From: an uncultured Pelosinus sp.
GTDB taxonomy: Bacteria; Bacillota; Negativicutes; Sporomusales; Acetonemataceae
Assembly (NCBI GenBank): GCA_900542835.1
Contig: UQPB01000046.1
Coordinates: 1 to 24,114, forward strand
Direction of reading: 5' to 3'
DNA: 24,114 nt
Shown: piece by piece, positions 1-6,813 of the stretch
Layout: every line of letters starts with the position of its first letter
Numbering within the stretch: position 1 is the first letter of the stretch
Made by a program: the position numbers and the translations under genes
The notes under the pieces: generated by a model
Database searches by the model: none
Seen by the model: the letters and a program-made list of their open reading frames with translations, nothing else
Told to the model about the DNA's origin: nothing

Positions 1-31
1 CATTACTCTGTGTCCTCCGTGGAATCGTTCC
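1..31 (-). repeat. Interspersed CACGGAGG-type repeat (partial copy)
   Basis: Bases 13-30, read on the minus strand, are GAACGATTCCACGGAGGA. The same 18-mer occurs on the plus strand at 8513-8530, and with one mismatch at 23791-23808. The copy continues off the left edge of the window. From here to the first gene at 224 I see no coding potential and no convincing promoter; the stretch 60-223 is AT-rich intergenic sequence. Confidence 0.7.
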
Positions 32-223
32 CTGACCACTTTTGCAAATCCCTCTCTTCCTCCGTCTTGGCTGACAAAAGTTTGCCTCGTTGGCACAGCG
101 CTAGTTCAATAGCAAAAAACATAGCATGATTGCCATTTTACTACATACCTATTTAAAGTCCGGTCAGCTTGTACCCCGATTTTTCAGCCGGTATTTAAAC
201 AATAATGATAAGGGGGTTCGCTA

Positions 224-1537
224 ATGATCCTTTTTAATCCGGTCATTGTTTCCGTGCTGGTGTTATGCATACTGTGTCTGGTTAAGCTGGATGTGCTGCT
301 GTCATTGCTGATCGCTGCCGTTGTCGGCGGCGCTGTCGCCGGGATGGGCATGGGAGAAACAATGGGGCATTTAATCTCCGGCATGGGCGGCAGCTCCGAA
401 ACCGCGTTGAGCTATATCCTGCTGGGAATTCTTGCCGCGGCAATGGAGCATACCGGTGCGGCGGCTATCCTGGCACGGAAAATCGGCGCGTTGATCAATG
501 ACAGAAAAATCGTGCTGGTACTGGTATTAGCGGGAATTTCCTGTCTTTCGCAAAATCTGATACCGGTTCACATTGCCTTTATTCCCATCATGATTCCACC
601 AATGCTGATGCTGATGAACAAGCTGCAGCTCGACCGGCGGGCGGTTGCCTGCGCTCTGGCCTTTGGTCTTAAAGCTCCTTACATCGTTATCCCGGCGGGC
701 TTCGGGATGTTGTATCATACCATTCTGGCGAACAACATTACCAAGAACGGCCTGGCCGTCAGCAATCTGGAGATCTGGAAGTCGACCTGGTATATTGGCG
801 CCGCTATGCTGGCCGGCCTGCTGGTCGCCACCTTCGTCGCATACCGCAAACCCCGGCAGTATAAAATCAACGAAGCGGCAGTTGCGCAATACGAACTTGA
901 GCAGAGCCATCCCACCCGGTTGGAGCGAAATCACATCATAACGTTAATCGGCGCGGTAAGCACGCTGGCTGTCCAGCTATATACGGGATCGCTGCCGCTG
1001 GGAGCACTGCTGGGACTGGGTATTATGATCATATTCCGGGCGATCCAATGGCAGGATATTGAAAAGGTAGTGGCAAACGGATTGCGAATTATGGCCTATA
1101 TTGCCTTTATTATGCTGGTGGCGGAAGGGTTCGCCAAAGTGCTGTCTGAGTCCGGCGCGATCGATCAACTGGTTCAATTTACCGTTTCCGCTTCTGCCGG
1201 CAATAAGCTGCTGGCTTCGACGGCAATGGTCATTACCGGCCTGGTCATCGTTACCGGGTTGGGAACCTCGTTTGGAACGGTTCCGATCCTGGCCGTGCTG
1301 TATGTGCCGATTTGCATGCAGCTGGGTTATTCCGTACCGGCGACGATCATGCTGATTGCAGCCTCAGCCGCTATCGGCGATGCCGGCTCACCGGTATCGG
1401 ACACCACGCTGGGACCCACAGCCGGCCTGGCGGTCGACGGTCAGCATGACCATATCTGGGATACCTGCGTACCTACCTTCATCTATTTCAATATTCCTAT
1501 TGCCATTTGCGCGATTCTGATGTCGGTAGTACTTTAA
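224..1537 (+). CDS. NhaC/YuiF-type membrane transporter, probable histidine permease
   Basis: A 437-residue polytopic membrane protein with about 10-12 hydrophobic segments spread over its whole length. It resembles the Na+/H+ antiporter (NhaC-like) superfamily branch that includes Bacillus YuiF, a proposed amino acid permease. Glycine- and serine-rich stretches in the C-terminal half (GLGTSFGTVP, then SAAIGDAGSPVSDTTLGPT) are typical of the ion-coupled core of this family. The ATG at 224 is preceded by AAGGGGG at 210-216. The histidine ammonia-lyase gene starts 87 bases downstream with no terminator between, so the two are probably co-transcribed. The likely job is Na+- or H+-coupled histidine import feeding HutH. 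The substrate is inferred from context only; a true Na+/H+ antiporter or another amino acid carrier is possible. Confidence 0.8.
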   Translation: MILFNPVIVSVLVLCILCLVKLDVLLSLLIAAVVGGAVAGMGMGETMGHLISGMGGSSETALSYILLGILAAAMEHTGAAAILARKIGALINDRKIVLVLVLAGISCLSQNLIPVHIAFIPIMIPPMLMLMNKLQLDRRAVACALAFGLKAPYIVIPAGFGMLYHTILANNITKNGLAVSNLEIWKSTWYIGAAMLAGLLVATFVAYRKPRQYKINEAAVAQYELEQSHPTRLERNHIITLIGAVSTLAVQLYTGSLPLGALLGLGIMIIFRAIQWQDIEKVVANGLRIMAYIAFIMLVAEGFAKVLSESGAIDQLVQFTVSASAGNKLLASTAMVITGLVIVTGLGTSFGTVPILAVLYVPICMQLGYSVPATIMLIAASAAIGDAGSPVSDTTLGPTAGLAVDGQHDHIWDTCVPTFIYFNIPIAICAILMSVVL

Positions 1538-1624
1538 AAATAAGCCTGATCCGTGCTGCCGGCGGCTGGGGAAGCGGCGGCGGCACGGTTAGATAACCGG
1601 AGGTTGAAAGCGAGGCGATTGGCT

Positions 1625-3151
1625 GTGATACGGTTGGATGGGGGTTCTCTTACTCTCCAGGATGTGATTGAGGTAGCGTGTAATTACCGGGAAGTCGGGC
1701 TCAGTGACCGGGGCTGCGAGCAAATTCTGGCCAGCAGGCGGATTGTCGACGACATTCTGGCGTCAGAAAAGCCTGTGTACGGTATTTCCACCGGGTTTGG
1801 CGACTTTAGCAATATCTATATTTCTAAGGATGAACGGGCGGCGCTGCAGCGCAACCTGATTTTAAGCCATGCCACCGGGGTTGGCGAGCACCTGCCGGAG
1901 GATATTGTCCGGGCGGCAATGCTGCTGCGGGCGAACTCATTAGCTAAAGGCTATTCCGGCATTCGCCTGTCAACTGTAAGCATGCTGTTAGATTTACTGA
2001 ACAAGCGGATTTGTCCGGCCATACCGGCAAAGGGGTCGGTCGGAGCCAGCGGCGATTTGGCGCCGTTGTCGCACATGGTGCTGGTTATGCTGGGGGAAGG
2101 GCAGGCCTATGTGGACGGGCAGCTGCTTGACGGCTCTGCGGCGTTGCAGCGCCGTGAGCTGGAGCCGATTGTTTTGAGCGGCAAGGAAGGCCTGGCACTG
2201 ATCAATGGTACCCAGATTATGACTGCCGTTGGCGTTGTAGTCTGGCACGCCGCGGTTAACCTGATGAAAGCGGCTGATATTGCCGCAGCGCTCAGCGTCG
2301 AGGCGCTAAAGGGGACCAGAACCGCCTTTGATGCCCGGATCAGCCAGGTGAGAGCGCATGCGGGGCAGGCGGCAACCGCTGTTAATCTGCTGCGGCTGAC
2401 AGAACATAGCGGGATTGCCGCTTCGCACCTTCACTGCAGCAAAGTGCAGGATGCTTATTCGCTGCGCTGTGTACCGCAGGTGCATGGCGCCTCCAAAGAC
2501 GCGCTGCGCAGGGTTGAGGAGACACTGAACATTGAAATTAACGCGGCTACAGACAATCCGTTGATTATGCCGGAAACAGGCGAAGCGATTTCCGGCGGCA
2601 ATTTTCATGGCCAGCCGATTGCATTGGTGATGGACTACTTAAAGCTGGCGCTGGCCGAGTTGGGCAACATCTCCGAGCGGCGGATCAACCGGCTGATGGA
2701 TGCCCATCTAAGCGGTTTGCCGCCATTTTTGACAATCCAGCCTGGCGTTGGCTCCGGTCTGATGATTACGCAGTACGTCGCCGCCGCTTTAGTATCTGAA
2801 AATAAAGTGCTGGTGCACCCCGCCAGTGCCGATTCCATACCCACCTCGGCAAATCAGGAAGATCATGTCAGTATGGGAACAATCGCCGCCCGCCAGGCCG
2901 GCGAGATCCTTGACAATGTCAGGCATGTTCTGGCAATTGAAATGCTGGCCGCCGCCCAGGGCATTGACTTCCTGGCACCGCTGGCTCCTGGCGATGGTAC
3001 CGCCCGGGCGCATCAGGCCATCCGCTGCCTGGTGCCCAGACTGGAAGCGGACAGAGTGCCGGCGCCCGATATCAGGCAAATTCGCGACTGCATCGCCAGC
3101 GGGGATTTGGTCAGGCAAGTCGAGTCCGTTGTCGGCGTCTTAGCCGTATAG
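1625..3151 (+). CDS. hutH: Histidine ammonia-lyase
   Basis: Catalyses non-oxidative deamination of L-histidine to trans-urocanate and ammonia in the cytoplasm, the first step of histidine degradation. The MIO prosthetic group forms from the Ala-Ser-Gly triad, seen here as A141-S142-G143 in GSVGASGDLAPLSHM. Other family signatures are YGISTGFG near residue 52 and the later stretch NAATDNPL. The frame is open from a GTG at 1553, but that start has no ribosome binding site. I chose the GTG at 1625: GCGAGG lies about 9 bases upstream, the protein then begins VIRLDGGSLTL as HutH proteins usually do, and the length of 508 residues matches the family. No hutU, hutI or hutG lies nearby, so the rest of the pathway must be elsewhere or absent. 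A tyrosine or phenylalanine ammonia-lyase is a less likely alternative. Confidence 0.95.
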   Translation: MIRLDGGSLTLQDVIEVACNYREVGLSDRGCEQILASRRIVDDILASEKPVYGISTGFGDFSNIYISKDERAALQRNLILSHATGVGEHLPEDIVRAAMLLRANSLAKGYSGIRLSTVSMLLDLLNKRICPAIPAKGSVGASGDLAPLSHMVLVMLGEGQAYVDGQLLDGSAALQRRELEPIVLSGKEGLALINGTQIMTAVGVVVWHAAVNLMKAADIAAALSVEALKGTRTAFDARISQVRAHAGQAATAVNLLRLTEHSGIAASHLHCSKVQDAYSLRCVPQVHGASKDALRRVEETLNIEINAATDNPLIMPETGEAISGGNFHGQPIALVMDYLKLALAELGNISERRINRLMDAHLSGLPPFLTIQPGVGSGLMITQYVAAALVSENKVLVHPASADSIPTSANQEDHVSMGTIAARQAGEILDNVRHVLAIEMLAAAQGIDFLAPLAPGDGTARAHQAIRCLVPRLEADRVPAPDIRQIRDCIASGDLVRQVESVVGVLAV

Positions 3152-3175
3152 TCCGGCTGCCGGCAGATCCGGTGT

Positions 3176-3232
3176 GCCAACAGCCATAGGAACTGGCAAG
3201 AAAGCGCCAGTCCCTATGGCTGTTGGCTTTTT
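3176..3232 (+). terminator. Rho-independent terminator after hutH
   Basis: A near-perfect inverted repeat: GCCAACAGCCATAGG (3176-3190) pairs with CCTATGGCTGTTGGC (3213-3227), with an extra inner ACTGGC/GCCAGT pairing. It is followed directly by five T residues (3228-3232). It closes the transporter-hutH unit. An open frame across 3174-3374 runs through the hairpin and is not a gene. Confidence 0.93.
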
Positions 3233-3363
3233 AACTGCCGGCATCGGTTCGTCGTGCGCTGTTATTCCGAGCCCGGCTGTTTGGCCCGCTTTCCTCCCGC
3301 TGACGTCGCGGTTGGCGGTGCCTGCTGTTTTTGGCGCGCATATGGAAAGCCGGACAAGATTCG

Positions 3364-3372
3364 TGCTATACT
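3364..3372 (+). promoter_or_regulatory. Extended -10 promoter for the NimA-like gene
   Basis: TGCTATACT is an extended -10 element (TGn plus TATACT at 3367-3372). No good -35 lies 16-18 bases upstream, which fits an extended -10 promoter. The predicted transcript start lies about 55 bases before the GTG at 3434. Confidence 0.55.
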
Positions 3373-3433
3373 AGTACCATGTCAGGTTTTTTGCCGGTCC
3401 GGCAATTGCCGCCTGCTGGAAGGAGCGTTTAAC

Positions 3434-3898
3434 GTGAGAGAAATGCGTCGCAAACCTAAGCAAATGTCGGACGAGGACACTGTCAAAGTGCTGCTAGCCG
3501 CGGCCTACGGGACGCTGGCTTCTGTTGACAGCGCCGGACAGCCGTACGCCGTGCCGCTGAATTACGCTTATGCGGACGGAGCCATCTACTTTCATTCGGC
3601 CCGGCAAGGCCATAAGCTGGATACTATTCGTGCCTGTCCGCAGGTGTGCTTTAGTGCGGTCAGTTATCAACGCCTTCTGCCCGCTAACTTTGACACCGAG
3701 TATGACAGCGTGACCGTGTTTGGCCGGGCGGAGGAAGTAAGCGATGAGGCGGAAAAACAGCAGGCGCTGCTGCTGCTAATCGAGAAATACTCCGGCGAGT
3801 TTCGCGAACAGGGACTGGCCTATATTCAGCGCGCCGCCGCCCAGACTGGCGTCGTTAAGCTGATCATTGAGCATATGACGGGAAAACGCGGCCGGTAA
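3434..3898 (+). CDS. Pyridoxamine 5'-phosphate oxidase-fold protein, NimA-like flavoprotein
   Basis: A 154-residue protein of the FMN-binding split-barrel superfamily, closest in layout to the NimA / 5-nitroimidazole-resistance-like group. It opens with MREMRRKPKQMSDED, as these proteins often do. It then has GTLASVDSAGQPYAVPLNY (first strands of the barrel) and IYFHSARQGHKLD, the region carrying the conserved histidine of Nim proteins. The frame is open further upstream, but the GTG at 3434 is the right start: AAGGAG lies at 3420-3425 and the family N-terminus begins there. It is a single-gene transcript between the hutH terminator and the csoR promoter. The physiological substrate of this family is generally unknown, and nitroimidazole reduction should not be assumed. 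Confidence 0.85.
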   Translation: MREMRRKPKQMSDEDTVKVLLAAAYGTLASVDSAGQPYAVPLNYAYADGAIYFHSARQGHKLDTIRACPQVCFSAVSYQRLLPANFDTEYDSVTVFGRAEEVSDEAEKQQALLLLIEKYSGEFREQGLAYIQRAAAQTGVVKLIIEHMTGKRGR

Positions 3899-3937
3899 CG
3901 AATAGAAAACGGGCCGGAGGCGAACCGGCCAGAGGAT

Positions 3938-3986
3938 TTGACTGCTCTTTTATTTATGGTGTATACTACTATACAGGGGTACTGTA
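3938..3986 (+). promoter_or_regulatory. csoR-copZ promoter with CsoR-like operator
   Basis: The -35 is TTGACT (3938-3943), the spacer is 18 bases, and the -10 is TATACT (3962-3967). Immediately downstream is TACAGGGGTACTGTA (3972-3986), which matches TACGGGGGTATGGTA at 8737-8751 in front of copA at 12 of 15 positions. G-tract pseudo-palindromes of this kind are typical of CsoR operators such as that of Bacillus copZA. Its position at the expected transcript start fits autorepression relieved by Cu(I). Confidence 0.78.
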
Positions 3987-4010
3987 CTAATTGACCAGGG
4001 AGGAAGCAGA

Positions 4011-4280
4011 GTGCTGACTGATAAAGAAAGAGCCGATTTGCAGCAGCGGCTGAAAAAAATAGCCGGCCAGATTAGCGGCATTGACAAGATGCTGGACGAC
4101 AGGCGCTACTGTGTGGACATTTTGCAGCAGGTGCTGGCGGCGCGGGCCGCGCTCAATAAGGTTGGTCTGCTGATCCTGGAAAGCCATACCCGCAGCTGTG
4201 TAGTCAGCGCGATCAAGGAAGACCGGGCTGAACAGGGCATTGACGAGTTAATGAGTGTATTAAAGCAATTTAGCAAATAA
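4011..4280 (+). CDS. csoR: Copper-sensing transcriptional repressor CsoR
   Basis: An 89-residue all-helical DUF156/CsoR-family regulator. The Cu(I)-binding Cys-His-Cys triad is present as C34 (in YCVDIL) and H59 and C63 (in ESHTRSCV), which argues for a copper sensor rather than a formaldehyde (FrmR) or nickel (RcnR) sensor. The persulfide sensor CstR usually keeps the two Cys but not this His. The family motif RLKKIAGQISGI lies near the N-terminus. The start is the GTG at 4011 with GGGAGGAAG about 8 bases upstream. It is transcribed with copZ, 22 bases downstream. It probably represses its own promoter and the copA promoter at 8696-8751. Confidence 0.93.
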   Translation: MLTDKERADLQQRLKKIAGQISGIDKMLDDRRYCVDILQQVLAARAALNKVGLLILESHTRSCVVSAIKEDRAEQGIDELMSVLKQFSK

Positions 4281-4302
4281 TAAAGACAGGGAGGCTGGTT
4301 TG

Positions 4303-4506
4303 ATGAGCCAGGAGATTATCTTACAGGTGGAAGGCATGTCTTGCAATCATTGCAAGATGACAGTGGAAAAGGCGCTGCAGGCTGTTGCCGGCGTAACTGC
4401 CGCCACGGTCAGCCTGGAGAAGAAACAGGCTGTCGTCCAAGGCTCGGCCAATGTCGAGGATCTGATCAAAGCCGTGGAGGAAGCGGATTTTACCGTAGTC
4501 CGCTGA
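4303..4506 (+). CDS. copZ: Copper chaperone CopZ (HMA domain)
   Basis: A 67-residue single heavy-metal-associated domain of the ferredoxin-like fold. The Cu(I)-binding motif is GMSCNHC with C14 and C17. It should carry Cu(I) to the N-terminal HMA domains of CopA, encoded 4.3 kb downstream. The ATG at 4303 has AGGGAGG about 9 bases upstream; an in-frame TTG at 4300 is less suitable. It lies directly behind csoR in the same transcription unit, which ends at the hairpin at 4519-4580. The unusual point is that copA is not adjacent but on a separate transcript. Confidence 0.93.
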   Translation: MSQEIILQVEGMSCNHCKMTVEKALQAVAGVTAATVSLEKKQAVVQGSANVEDLIKAVEEADFTVVR

Positions 4507-4518
4507 CTATTTGCGGTC

Positions 4519-4580
4519 GCGGCGGGGCCTGCGAAGAGAAAACCGCTGTTGCGGCGCTCTTCGCAGGCCTCGCCGCCTTT
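4519..4580 (+). terminator. Terminator-like hairpin after copZ
   Basis: A stem of about 20 bp: GCGGCGGGGCCTGCGAAGAG (4519-4538) pairs with the arm at 4557-4576 (CTCTTCGCAGGCC then TCGCCGC) with one G-T wobble. It is followed by a short T tract (4578-4580). The weak T run makes it less typical than the other terminators here, but the stem is long and very stable. Confidence 0.7.
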
Positions 4581-4613
4581 GACGGCAGTAAACCCGAAAG
4601 AAGGATGAGTGGG

Positions 4614-5492
4614 ATGTACGAACTAATTCAAGTTGGCGAAAAAACCTATTACATACAGTGTCCGGCGAAAATGGGCATATATCAGCTAAACGAGCGGGAG
4701 GTCTGTCTGATCGACAGCGGTAATGACAAAGACGCCGGCAGGAAGATTCAAAAAATCCTGACCGAGCGCGACTGGACGCTGCAGCTGATTCTCAACACCC
4801 ATTCACATGCCGATCATATTGGTGGTAATCAATTCTTACAGCAGCGCTGCGGCTGTCCCGTCTACGCCGCCGGTATTGAGCAGGCTTTTATCAAAAATCC
4901 TGTTTTGGAGCCGTCCTACCTTTATGGCGGTTTTCCCGGCAAACAGCTGCGCAATAAGTTCCTCATGGCGCAGCCAAGCGAGGTTGGCGAGTTGGCGGCG
5001 GCGACGCTGCCGGCCGGCCTGGAGGCGTTGCCGCTGGCGGGACATGCTTTTGCCATGACCGGGCTGAAAACCAGCGATGATGTCTGGTTCCTGGCCGACT
5101 CCCTGGCAAGTCCGGCTATTTTGGAAAAATACCATATCTGGGTTCTCTACGATGTCGCCGGCTATTTGGCCACACTGACAAAGCTGGAGCAGCTTCAGGG
5201 CCGGTTGTTTATTCCCTCGCACGCCGAGCCAGCGGAGGATATCCGGCCGCTGATTGAACTGAACCGGCGCAAGGTTGAGGAGATTATTGCCTTGCTGCTG
5301 GATATCTGCCGGCAGCCGGCAGGCTTTGACGATATTCTGAAACAGGTTTTTGACCGCTACGGTCTGACCCTGGATTATAACCAGTATGTTCTGGTCGGCA
5401 GCACGCTCCGTTCTTACCTATCCTACCTGCAGGACAGCGATTCCCTGCAACCGCTGTTTGCGGATAACCGGCTGCTCTGGCAGCGCTGCTGA
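4614..5492 (+). CDS. Metallo-beta-lactamase-fold hydrolase
   Basis: A 292-residue MBL-fold protein, probably a cytoplasmic hydrolase with a binuclear metal site. The signature is THSHADHIGG with H63, H65, D67 and H68. Further candidate ligands are the His in PLAGHAF, the Asp in FLADS and the His in PSHAEP, in the order expected of the family. The C-terminal third (IRPLIELNRRKVEEIIALL onward) is helical and resembles MBL proteins with a C-terminal helical extension. The frame is open from further upstream; I chose ATG 4614 because AAGAAGG lies about 9 bases before it, while ATG 4605 would sit on top of that site. It is separated from copZ by a terminator-like hairpin. The substrate is unknown. 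No rhodanese domain is present, so a CstB-like persulfide dioxygenase role is not supported. Confidence 0.85.
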   Translation: MYELIQVGEKTYYIQCPAKMGIYQLNEREVCLIDSGNDKDAGRKIQKILTERDWTLQLILNTHSHADHIGGNQFLQQRCGCPVYAAGIEQAFIKNPVLEPSYLYGGFPGKQLRNKFLMAQPSEVGELAAATLPAGLEALPLAGHAFAMTGLKTSDDVWFLADSLASPAILEKYHIWVLYDVAGYLATLTKLEQLQGRLFIPSHAEPAEDIRPLIELNRRKVEEIIALLLDICRQPAGFDDILKQVFDRYGLTLDYNQYVLVGSTLRSYLSYLQDSDSLQPLFADNRLLWQRC

Positions 5493-5577
5493 GCATATAA
5501 CAGCGGGAGAGAGTCGACGCGAAAGCTTTGCTTTATGCAGTTGGAGTCCGGTTAGTGAGACGCCGCGGCAGGGCAAA

Positions 5578-5695
5578 AGGAACCGGCTAAAGCAATGCAA
5601 ACCAGCGCCGCGTAACGCGTGCTCAGTCGTCAGCAAGCCAGCTGACGGATCGGGCCTAGATTTTTGGGGTACTTTTTGATCATGCAAAAAGTACC
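5578..5695 (+). repeat. Interspersed repeat, copy A, ending in a GGTACTTTTT hairpin
   Basis: Bases 5651-5694 match 24071-24114 at about 42 of 44 positions (cggGCCTAGA then a T-run, GGGGTAC and the hairpin). The end is a perfect stem-loop: GGTACTTTTT (5668-5677), loop of 8, AAAAAGTACC (5686-5695). The preceding part (5578-5639, starting AAGGAACCGG) is recognisably related to 23844-23906. The copies differ by about 150 extra bases inside the right-hand one. The remainder of the gap from 5493 to 5809 shows no gene; small open frames on both strands cross the repeat and have no family resemblance or ribosome binding site. Confidence 0.75.
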
Positions 5696-5809
5696 AAGTC
5701 GATTCTGCTTTGGCTAAAAGCGGCCATTGCTCCGCAGCAGGCAAGGTTTCTACTTTTGCCAATCTTGCTTACTTTTGTTAGCGATTGCCCTGGACGCCGC
5801 GGCGGTGTG

Positions 5810-5839
5810 TTGACACTTTCGGTTGGATAATGCTAGAAT
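5810..5839 (+). promoter_or_regulatory. Promoter for the methyltransferase-nikA unit
   Basis: A consensus -35 TTGACA (5810-5815), an 18-base spacer and an extended -10 TGCTAGAAT (5831-5839). The predicted transcript start is near 5846, leaving a leader of about 200 bases before the ATG at 6045. Confidence 0.82.
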
Positions 5840-5845
5840 AAAGGA

Positions 5846-6016
5846 TAATTAAGCAATGAATGCTTAGGTAACTGCTGACTAAAAGATCCGCCTGGTGCGC
5901 GCAGGGCGTTTAGTCAATGGTTACGCCCGAGACTGACAAAACGAGTGTTTACGATAGAAAAGGCCACGAAGGTTTAGTGCGATACTGAAGTATCGCCTGC
6001 TTTTGGGGCCTTTTTC
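5846..6016 (+). promoter_or_regulatory. Structured 5' leader, candidate riboswitch/attenuator (class not recognised)
   Basis: The leader has several nested complementarities. AAGCA (5851-5855) pairs with TGCTT (5861-5865). GTAAC (5868-5872) pairs with GTTAC (5920-5924), enclosing TGACTAAA (5876-5883) paired with TTTAGTCA (5909-5916) and an inner CGCC/GGCG pairing. A competing hairpin, GGGCGT (5904-5909) with ACGCCC (5924-5929), cannot form together with these stems. A terminator at 5957-6016 ends the leader 28 bases before the ATG. Mutually exclusive stems upstream of an intrinsic terminator are the usual layout of a riboswitch or other attenuator. I compared it from memory with NiCo, TPP, cobalamin, SAM, Moco and ZTP consensus patterns and could not assign it. 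Confidence 0.6.
5957..6016 (+). terminator. Leader terminator upstream of the methyltransferase gene
   Basis: The outer stem GAAAAGGCC (5957-5965) pairs with GGCCTTTTTC (6007-6016), which also supplies the T tract. The inner stem GCGATACT (5979-5986) pairs perfectly with AGTATCGC (5989-5996). It sits between promoter and gene, so it should act as a conditional terminator rather than the end of another gene. Confidence 0.7.
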
Positions 6017-6044
6017 TGTTTAAACGCCGGAAAGGAGCACGGAC

Positions 6045-6797
6045 ATGCTGTTAAAACAGGTGGAAGCTTACTGGCGCAAGCGGGCGGCAGCTTATGCAAA
6101 GGTCAATCTGGCGGAGTTAAGCAGTTTTAAAAAGCAAGCCTGGCTGGATCTGCTTGCTGAGTACGCGCCGGTTCTGGCGCCCGGCCGGCTGAACATATTG
6201 GATATCGGTACCGGCCCTGGCTTTCTGGCTATTCTGCTGGCCGGCTGCGGCCATGTTGTCAGCGCTGTCGATTACACGGACGCTATGCTGGAACAAGCCC
6301 GTGTCAATGCCGCCAGCCAGCAGTGCCGCATTGATTTTCAGCGAATGGATGCTCACAAGCTGGATTTTGCCGACAACCGGTTTGACCTGATTGTAAGCCG
6401 CAATCTGACCTGGGATCTGGAACGTCCGGCCGAGGCATACCGGGAATGGCGCAGAGTTCTGGTACCGGGAGGCCGGTTGCTGAACTTTGACGCCAACTGG
6501 TACCTGCATGTGTACGATCCCGGGAGACGGCAGGCTTACGAACAGGACCGGCAAAATGCCCTGGCGGCGAATGTACCCGATCATTATACCTGTACGGATA
6601 CGGCGGCCATGGAGGCCATCGCCCGCTGCCTGCCACTGAGCAGACAGACGCGGCCGCAATGGGATATCGAACAGCTGCTGGCTGTTGGCTTTACTAAGCT
6701 TGTAATGGAAATGGAAATTGGCCGGCGGGTATGGGATGAGGCTGAACAGGTTAACTATGCCTCAACACCAATGTTTATGATTGGAGCGGTAAAATAA
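6045..6797 (+). CDS. Class I SAM-dependent methyltransferase
   Basis: A 250-residue Rossmann-fold methyltransferase of the Methyltransf_11 type. Motif I is ILDIGTGPGF (residues 51-60), followed by the acidic strand end SAVDYTDAM near residue 76 and by MDAHKLDFADNRFDLIVSRN. The post-motif region LVPGGRLLNFDANWYLHVYD is characteristic of a subgroup I associate with nickel/peptide ABC transporter operons. The ATG at 6045 has AAAGGAG at 6031-6036. The next gene, encoding a NikA-like binding protein, starts 16 bases downstream, so they form one operon behind the structured leader. The substrate is unknown. Given its neighbour, modification of a metal-chelating small molecule or metabolite taken up by the transporter is a reasonable guess, but it is inference. 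Confidence 0.85.
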   Translation: MLLKQVEAYWRKRAAAYAKVNLAELSSFKKQAWLDLLAEYAPVLAPGRLNILDIGTGPGFLAILLAGCGHVVSAVDYTDAMLEQARVNAASQQCRIDFQRMDAHKLDFADNRFDLIVSRNLTWDLERPAEAYREWRRVLVPGGRLLNFDANWYLHVYDPGRRQAYEQDRQNALAANVPDHYTCTDTAAMEAIARCLPLSRQTRPQWDIEQLLAVGFTKLVMEMEIGRRVWDEAEQVNYASTPMFMIGAVK

Positions 6798-6813
6798 CCG
6801 AGGGGGCGTCAAC

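Noticed and set aside
130..155. TTGCCA / TATTTA as a promoter for the transporter gene
   Set aside because: The spacer is only 14 bases and neither box is close to consensus.
1553..1624. Upstream GTG start for hutH adding 24 residues
   Set aside because: It has no ribosome binding site, and the extra residues are unlike HutH N-termini; the GTG at 1625 fits both.
4605..5492. Calling the MBL protein a CstB-like persulfide dioxygenase because a CsoR-family gene is near
   Set aside because: The regulator has the copper Cys-His-Cys triad, the MBL protein lacks a rhodanese domain, and a terminator-like hairpin separates the genes.
5386..5762. Overlapping open frames on both strands after the MBL gene
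   Set aside because: They cross the interspersed repeat, have no start signals and resemble no family.
5846..6016. Naming the leader a NiCo or cobalamin riboswitch because nikA follows
   Set aside because: The conserved sequence blocks of those classes as I recall them are not present. Only secondary structure supports regulation.
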